A stretch of 9,799 nucleotides of DNA from NCBI GenBank assembly GCA_023389005.1, contig JAEWFE010000104.1, positions 1 through 9,799 of the forward strand, given 5' to 3'. Below the pieces are notes generated by a model. That model ran no database searches. It worked only from the letters and a program-made list of their open reading frames with translations, and had not been told where the DNA came from. The translations under genes and the position numbers were made by a program. Within the stretch, counting starts at the first letter, position 1; the number at the start of each line of letters is the position of its first letter. Of this stretch, positions 6,145-9,799 are shown piece by piece. Source of the DNA: Bacillota bacterium (GTDB lineage: Bacteria > Bacillota > Bacilli > Lactobacillales > Enterococcaceae).

Positions 6145-7245
6145 TTATTTGCTAGGTTTTTCTGGTACTTCTACTTTATTGTCTAAGATATCTTTCTTAG
6201 CTGATTCAACTTGTTTCTTAGCTTCATCACTTAAGAAACCATCTGTTAAATCAACCCCACCATCTTTAAGACCGTATACTAAGTGTTTACCACCAGGGAA
6301 TTTACCATCAGCAGCTTTTTGAGAAATATCGGCAACTGCAGCACCTACACCTTTAAGTGTTGAACAAAGTGTTAAGTTCGCATCTTTACCATCTTTAGTC
6401 TTGAAAGCACCTTCTGCTTGTTGGTCGCTATCTACACCGATAACCCAAACTTGTTTGTCTTTTAATTCTGCTTCAGTTAATTGTTCATCAATTGCTTTAG
6501 CTTCTTGGAATACCCCTTGACCAGTACCACCTGAAGCGTGGAAGATAACGTCTGCGCCACCTTCAAAGATTTGAGCAGCAACAGCTTTACCTTTCGCAGG
6601 ATCTCCGAATGAACCAGCATATTGTACATCAACTGTAATTGTCTTACCTAATTTCTTAGCAGTTTCTTCTACACCTTTCACAAATCCAGCTTCAAAGCGA
6701 TCAATAACAACCCCTTCTTCACCACCGATGAAACCTACTTTATTTGTCTTAGTAGTAGCAGCCGCAGCAGCACCAGCTAAGTAAGAAGCTTCATTATCTT
6801 TGAAAGTAGCAGATACTACATTCTTTTTACCTTCGATGACTGAGTCAATGATACCAAAGTTGTAATCTTTGTTTTGGTCAGCAGCTTTTTCTACTTCAGG
6901 TTGTAGTTTGAAACCAATACCGAAAATAGTCTTGAAACCATTTTGCACGGCAGAGTTAAGGTTGGTTGCATAAGCTGATTCATTGTTTGACTGGAAGTAG
7001 TTATAACCACCTACACCTTTTTTCAAACCATTTTCTTTACCCCAAGCTTGTAATCCTTCCCAAGCTGATTGGTTAAATGAACGGTCATCAACCCCACCAA
7101 CGTCTGTAACCATTGCTACACTCTTGTTGTCTTTGGCAGCATCTTTTTTCTCGCTGTCATTTGACTTGTTACCACCACAAGCTGCTAATACTAATGTACT
7201 AGTTAATGCAACTGTAGCTAAACCGAATAATTTTGCTTTTTTCAT
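6145..7245 (-). CDS. bmpA: Nucleoside-binding lipoprotein, BmpA/PnrA/TmpC family
   Basis: Extracellular solute-binding protein of 366 aa, anchored by lipid, that captures nucleosides and delivers them to the ABC permeases. Residues 1-22 are a signal peptide: Lys-rich start, hydrophobic core, then lipobox LAAC with Cys23 as the lipidated residue. A low-complexity charged linker (about 26-41) precedes the binding domain. Bmp-family landmarks are VTDVGGVDDRSFNQSAWEG (46-64), which includes ligand-contacting residues in PnrA proteins, GFIGGEEG (171-178), VIFHASGGTGQGVF (233-246) and VIGVDSDQ (268-275). The SD AGGGGG (7261-7256) is ten bases from the ATG. The first transporter gene after cdd, it is separated from the ATPase by hairpins. 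A second cysteine, Cys294, lies in the mature domain. Purine against pyrimidine preference cannot be read from the sequence, though the surrounding genes imply both. Confidence 0.94.
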   Translation of the reverse strand: MKKAKLFGLATVALTSTLVLAACGGNKSNDSEKKDAAKDNKSVAMVTDVGGVDDRSFNQSAWEGLQAWGKENGLKKGVGGYNYFQSNNESAYATNLNSAVQNGFKTIFGIGFKLQPEVEKAADQNKDYNFGIIDSVIEGKKNVVSATFKDNEASYLAGAAAAATTKTNKVGFIGGEEGVVIDRFEAGFVKGVEETAKKLGKTITVDVQYAGSFGDPAKGKAVAAQIFEGGADVIFHASGGTGQGVFQEAKAIDEQLTEAELKDKQVWVIGVDSDQQAEGAFKTKDGKDANLTLCSTLKGVGAAVADISQKAADGKFPGGKHLVYGLKDGGVDLTDGFLSDEAKKQVESAKKDILDNKVEVPEKPSK

Positions 7246-7263
7246 CTCTGTAAAGCCCCCTAA

Positions 7264-7292
7264 ATTAGATAAGTCTTATATGTTATCAGCAA
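7264..7292 (-). promoter_or_regulatory. Weak candidate promoter for bmpA
   Basis: On the minus strand TTGCTG (7292-7287) and TCTAAT (7269-7264) are exactly 17 bases apart. The -10 matches five of six consensus bases and the -35 only three. A start near 7257 would leave about a dozen bases before the bmpA ATG and would cut into the SD. That makes it doubtful; readthrough from cdd explains expression equally well. Confidence 0.2.
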
Positions 7293-7305
7293 TATGCTGG
7301 ATAAC
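7282..7305 (-). other. Hairpin between cdd and bmpA
   Basis: On the minus strand 7305-7295 (GTTATCCAGCA) pairs with 7291-7282 (TGCTGATAAC). Ten pairs form, with one bulged C and a three-base loop. It starts five bases after the cdd stop codon. No U-run follows, so it is more likely a stability or processing site than a terminator. Confidence 0.45.
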
Positions 7306-7310
7306 CATGA

Positions 7311-7715
7311 TTAATGAATGTGTAAATCTTGATTGGAAAAAGAGTATGGTAACAATTCTCCAACCGTCATTTCTTTTAATACACCATTTTCGCCAATCAA
7401 TGTGACTGGCATATCCGGTGTACAAAATTCTGCCATCACTTGACGACAAGCCCCACAAGGAGAGATTGGTTCAGGTGTATGGCCAGCAATCACCAAATGG
7501 CTAAAGTTGCGTTTTCCTTCTGAGACTGCCTTAAAGAATGCGGTTCTTTCGGCACAGTTTGTTAAGCCGTAAGAAGCATTTTCGATATTAATTCCTTGAT
7601 AAAGTGTGCCATCTTCACAGACAAGACACGCCCCTACGGGAAAATGGGAATAAGGGACGTAAGCTTTATCAAGGGCTTGCGTTGCTAAATCAATCCATTC
7701 TTGTTTAGCTTTCAT
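7311..7715 (-). CDS. cdd: Cytidine deaminase, short tetrameric type
   Basis: Zinc enzyme of 134 aa that deaminates cytidine and deoxycytidine to uridine and deoxyuridine, which Pdp can then cleave. The active site is complete: NIENASYG (43-50), Cys54-Ala55-Glu56 (zinc ligand and catalytic proton carrier), and PCGACRQ (86-92) with zinc ligands Cys87 and Cys90. Length matches the homotetrameric class. The ATG at 7715-7713 is the start because SD GAAGGTG (7727-7721) is five bases away. An in-frame GTG at 7721 would add two residues but lies inside that SD. The SD region overlaps the deoC stop codon, which points to coupled translation in a pdp-deoC-cdd unit. Confidence 0.95.
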   Translation of the reverse strand: MKAKQEWIDLATQALDKAYVPYSHFPVGACLVCEDGTLYQGINIENASYGLTNCAERTAFFKAVSEGKRNFSHLVIAGHTPEPISPCGACRQVMAEFCTPDMPVTLIGENGVLKEMTVGELLPYSFSNQDLHIH

Positions 7716-7727
7716 AAACACACCTTC

Positions 7728-8390
7728 TTAATAGCCAGTTCCTTTTTCACCAGCAATAATTGCCATACTTGCACTTACACCAAGACGTGTTGCCCCAGCA
7801 TCAAGCATACTTTGTGCTTCTTGCGCTGTATGAATACCGCCAGAAGCTTTGACACCCATATCTGGACCAACTGTTTGGCGCATTAATGCAACGTCTTTTG
7901 CTTTTGCTCCGCTTGTTGAAAAACCTGTTGAAGTTTTTACGAAATCAGCCCCAGCTTTTTGGGCTAATTGACAAGCTTTGACGATTTCTTCATCGGTAAG
8001 TAAAGCTGTTTCGATAATCACTTTGACTAAAGCTTTATCTTTGGCTGCATCCACGACTGCTTGAATATCGTTTAAGACAAGTTCTTCATTGCCATCGCGC
8101 AAAGCCCCAATATTAATAACCATATCCACTTCATCTGCCCCATTATTGATGGCATCTGTTGTTTCAAAGACTTTCACTGCCGTAGTATTGGCACCTAAAG
8201 GGAAACCAATGACTGTGCAGACTTTTACATCACTATCAGCTAGTTCTTTTGCTGCTAAACTTACCCAAGTTGGGTTAATACATACAGAGCAAAAATGATT
8301 TTCTTTTGCTTCTTTAATGATGCGTAATACATCTTCTTTTTTTGTTTCTGCTTTTAAAATTGTATGATCGATATATTGATTAAATGACAT
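7728..8390 (-). CDS. deoC: Deoxyribose-phosphate aldolase
   Basis: Class I aldolase of 220 aa that cleaves 2-deoxyribose-5-phosphate to acetaldehyde and glyceraldehyde-3-phosphate, the final step of deoxynucleoside catabolism. The TIM-barrel landmarks are DHTILK (8-13), GFPLGA (62-67), DEVDMVINIGA (86-96) with Asp89, DFVKTSTGF (149-157) with Schiff-base Lys152, and GVKASGGI (179-186) with second active-site Lys181. The protein ends in Tyr220, matching the C-terminal tyrosine that takes part in proton transfer in the E. coli enzyme. The ATG lies nine bases after the pdp stop, and its SD TAGGAG (8402-8397) includes the pdp stop codon TAG, so translation is probably coupled. Confidence 0.96.
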   Translation of the reverse strand: MSFNQYIDHTILKAETKKEDVLRIIKEAKENHFCSVCINPTWVSLAAKELADSDVKVCTVIGFPLGANTTAVKVFETTDAINNGADEVDMVINIGALRDGNEELVLNDIQAVVDAAKDKALVKVIIETALLTDEEIVKACQLAQKAGADFVKTSTGFSTSGAKAKDVALMRQTVGPDMGVKASGGIHTAQEAQSMLDAGATRLGVSASMAIIAGEKGTGY

Positions 8391-8399
8391 GATGGACTC

Positions 8400-9707
8400 C
8401 TATTCTGTAATAATTCCATGGATTAATGGTGGTTCTTGACCTGATGCACCAATTTCAATGTTTTGATACAACAATGCCACCACATCTTGAATTTCTTCTG
8501 CTGGTTGATTCGCATAAATCGTTAGGACACTTTCACCTTCTTGAATGGCCTCACCGACTTTTTTACGTAATTTCAATCCAACCGCAAAGTCGATTGTATC
8601 TTCTTTCGTTTTGCGACCAGCACCTAACATCATAGCTGCAATTCCTAACTCATTGGCAACTAATTTAGTAATCACACCACTTTGTTTGGCTGGTAGTTCA
8701 ATTTCATATTTAGCCGTTAATAGTTTTTCTGGGTGATCAATGACACTCACATCGCCACCTTGATTGGCCACCATTTCTTTAAACTTAGCAAAAGCCTTAC
8801 CTGAATGTAGCGCTTCTTCCAACATTTCCCGTGCTTGTTCCAAAGTATCAGCTTTTTTCGCTAATACAACCATTTGACTTCCTAAAACATAGCACATTTC
8901 TTCTAAGTCTTTCGGTCCTTTACCTTGGAGTGTTTCTATTGCTTCGACTACTTCTAAGCTATTACCGATTGCTTCTCCCAGAGGTTGTGACATATCAGAA
9001 ATCACCGCCATCGTTTGACGATTTGCTAGTTTCCCGATTTGAACCATGGTAGAAGCTAGTCGTTTGGCATCTTCTATATTTTTCATAAAAGCGCCGTCTC
9101 CAGTCGTGACATCTAAAACAATCGCATCGGCTCCAGCAGCAATCTTCTTACTCATAATCGAGCTGGCAATCAATGGAATAGAATCAACTGTGGCTGTCAC
9201 ATCGCGTAAAGCATATAACTTTTTATCGGCTGGGGCTAAATTCCCAGACTGACCGATAACTGCTACTTTACTCTCATTGACTAGTTCCACAAACTTCTCT
9301 TCACTTAATTCGATTTGAAAACCTGGAATGGCCTCTAATTTATCAAGCGTGCCTCCAGTATAGCCTAAACCACGACCAGACATCTTAGCGACAGGCACAC
9401 CGACACTGGCTACTAAAGGCGCCAATACTAAAGTGGTGGTATCACCCACACCTCCTGTAGAATGTTTATCTACTTTAATACCTTCAATATTCTCTAGATT
9501 CACGACATCGCCAGAATTCGCCATTGCCAAGGTTAAATCAGTAATCTCTTGGTCAGTCATATCCTGGTAAAAAATCGCCATCGTCAACGCACTCATTTGA
9601 TAATCTGGAATTTCACCGTTTGTATAACCAGTGACAAGCCACTCAATCTCTTCTTTTGATAAAGATTGGCCATCACGCTTTTTGGCGATTAAATCAACCA
9701 TTCGCAT
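8400..9707 (-). CDS. pdp: Pyrimidine-nucleoside phosphorylase
   Basis: First gene of the unit, 435 aa. It phosphorolyses uridine, deoxyuridine and thymidine to the base and (deoxy)ribose-1-phosphate. The protein has a small alpha domain (about 1-65), a larger alpha/beta phosphate-binding domain, and a C-terminal barrel-sandwich-like region. Motifs: the phosphate loop VDKHSTGGVGDT (79-90), the family signature SGRGLGYTGGTLDKLE (110-125), and the pyrimidine-contact residues Arg168, Ser183 and Lys187. Lys108 sits where E. coli thymidine phosphorylase is remembered to have Met; this favours the broad Pdp class, which accepts ribose as well as deoxyribose. It closely resembles B. subtilis Pdp (433 aa). 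The ATG at 9707-9705 has SD CGGAG nearby; a second ATG two codons later is less well placed. Confidence 0.95.
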   Translation of the reverse strand: MRMVDLIAKKRDGQSLSKEEIEWLVTGYTNGEIPDYQMSALTMAIFYQDMTDQEITDLTLAMANSGDVVNLENIEGIKVDKHSTGGVGDTTTLVLAPLVASVGVPVAKMSGRGLGYTGGTLDKLEAIPGFQIELSEEKFVELVNESKVAVIGQSGNLAPADKKLYALRDVTATVDSIPLIASSIMSKKIAAGADAIVLDVTTGDGAFMKNIEDAKRLASTMVQIGKLANRQTMAVISDMSQPLGEAIGNSLEVVEAIETLQGKGPKDLEEMCYVLGSQMVVLAKKADTLEQAREMLEEALHSGKAFAKFKEMVANQGGDVSVIDHPEKLLTAKYEIELPAKQSGVITKLVANELGIAAMMLGAGRKTKEDTIDFAVGLKLRKKVGEAIQEGESVLTIYANQPAEEIQDVVALLYQNIEIGASGQEPPLIHGIITE

Positions 9708-9734
9708 AAATTCTCCGCCCTTTCACAATACTTT

Positions 9735-9740
9735 ATTATA
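9735..9740 (-). promoter_or_regulatory. Predicted -10 box of the pdp operon promoter
   Basis: A consensus TATAAT reads 9740-9735 on the minus strand, preceded by TGATG. There is no good -35 at 16-18 bases: the region there reads around GGATGAAG. An activator or the nearby TG may compensate. Transcription would start near 9728, giving a leader of about 20 bases with SD CGGAG (9717-9713) before the pdp ATG. Confidence 0.55.
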
Positions 9741-9771
9741 CATCAAAAAGAACAAGGCTTCATCCACCTGA

Positions 9772-9785
9772 GTAAAACAGTTTAC
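9772..9785. promoter_or_regulatory. Short inverted repeat upstream of the pdp promoter, possible operator
   Basis: GTAAA (9785-9781) and TTTAC (9776-9772) on the minus strand form a perfect five-base inverted repeat around CTGT. It is centred roughly 50 bases upstream of the predicted transcription start. The position would suit a regulator compensating for the poor -35. Such short A/T-rich repeats are common by chance, and I recognise no named operator consensus. Confidence 0.25.
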
Positions 9786-9799
9786 GTATTTTAACAAAA

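Noticed and set aside
8089..8298. Plus-strand open frames opposite the genes, for example 69 codons opposite deoC and others opposite pdp, nupA and bmpA
   Set aside because: They lie antisense inside well-supported genes, lack SD sequences and show no recognisable protein features. All are shadows.
9747..9761. Catabolite-responsive element (CcpA site) near ATGAAGCCTTGTTCT upstream of pdp
   Set aside because: The central CG is missing and about three consensus positions fail. No gap in the window gives a good match, so CcpA control cannot be claimed.

Overview
This window is a nucleoside uptake and catabolism locus from a low-GC Gram-positive bacterium. Ribosome binding sites are AGGAGG-like, promoters have TATAAT -10 boxes, and the solute-binding protein is a lipoprotein. 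From memory, the protein sequences and gene order fit Lactobacillales, most likely Enterococcus or a close relative; no search was run. Every gene lies on the minus strand, so transcription runs from high to low coordinates. I see no mobile element, tRNA, rRNA or CRISPR, and no gap without a gene exceeds 300 bases.

In transcription order: a promoter with a TATAAT box (9735-9740) precedes pdp (pyrimidine-nucleoside phosphorylase), deoC (deoxyribose-phosphate aldolase) and cdd (cytidine deaminase), which are packed 9-12 bases apart with Shine-Dalgarno (SD) sequences overlapping the previous stop codon. A 65-bp gap with a small hairpin leads to a BmpA/PnrA-type nucleoside-binding lipoprotein. 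A 159-bp gap full of hairpins follows. Then come three translationally overlapping ABC transporter genes: a double-domain ATPase with a TTG start and two permeases. A 185-bp gap holds a strong extended -10 promoter and a leader with a 13-bp hairpin. After it come deoB (phosphopentomutase), punA (trimeric-type purine-nucleoside phosphorylase) and the first 22 codons of deoD (hexameric-type purine-nucleoside phosphorylase), which runs off the window.

The genes form one pathway. The lipoprotein and ABC proteins import nucleosides. Cdd deaminates (deoxy)cytidine to (deoxy)uridine. Pdp, PunA and DeoD release the base and form (deoxy)ribose-1-phosphate. DeoB converts this to the 5-phosphate, and DeoC cleaves deoxyribose-5-phosphate to acetaldehyde and glyceraldehyde-3-phosphate. 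Key catalytic residues are present in every enzyme whose active site can be read.

The coding content is ordinary. What merits a second look is the non-coding sequence: the structured lipoprotein-ATPase gap, and the deoB leader, where a perfect SD and two tiny ORFs are built into a hairpin. I found no evidence of a wholly new system.
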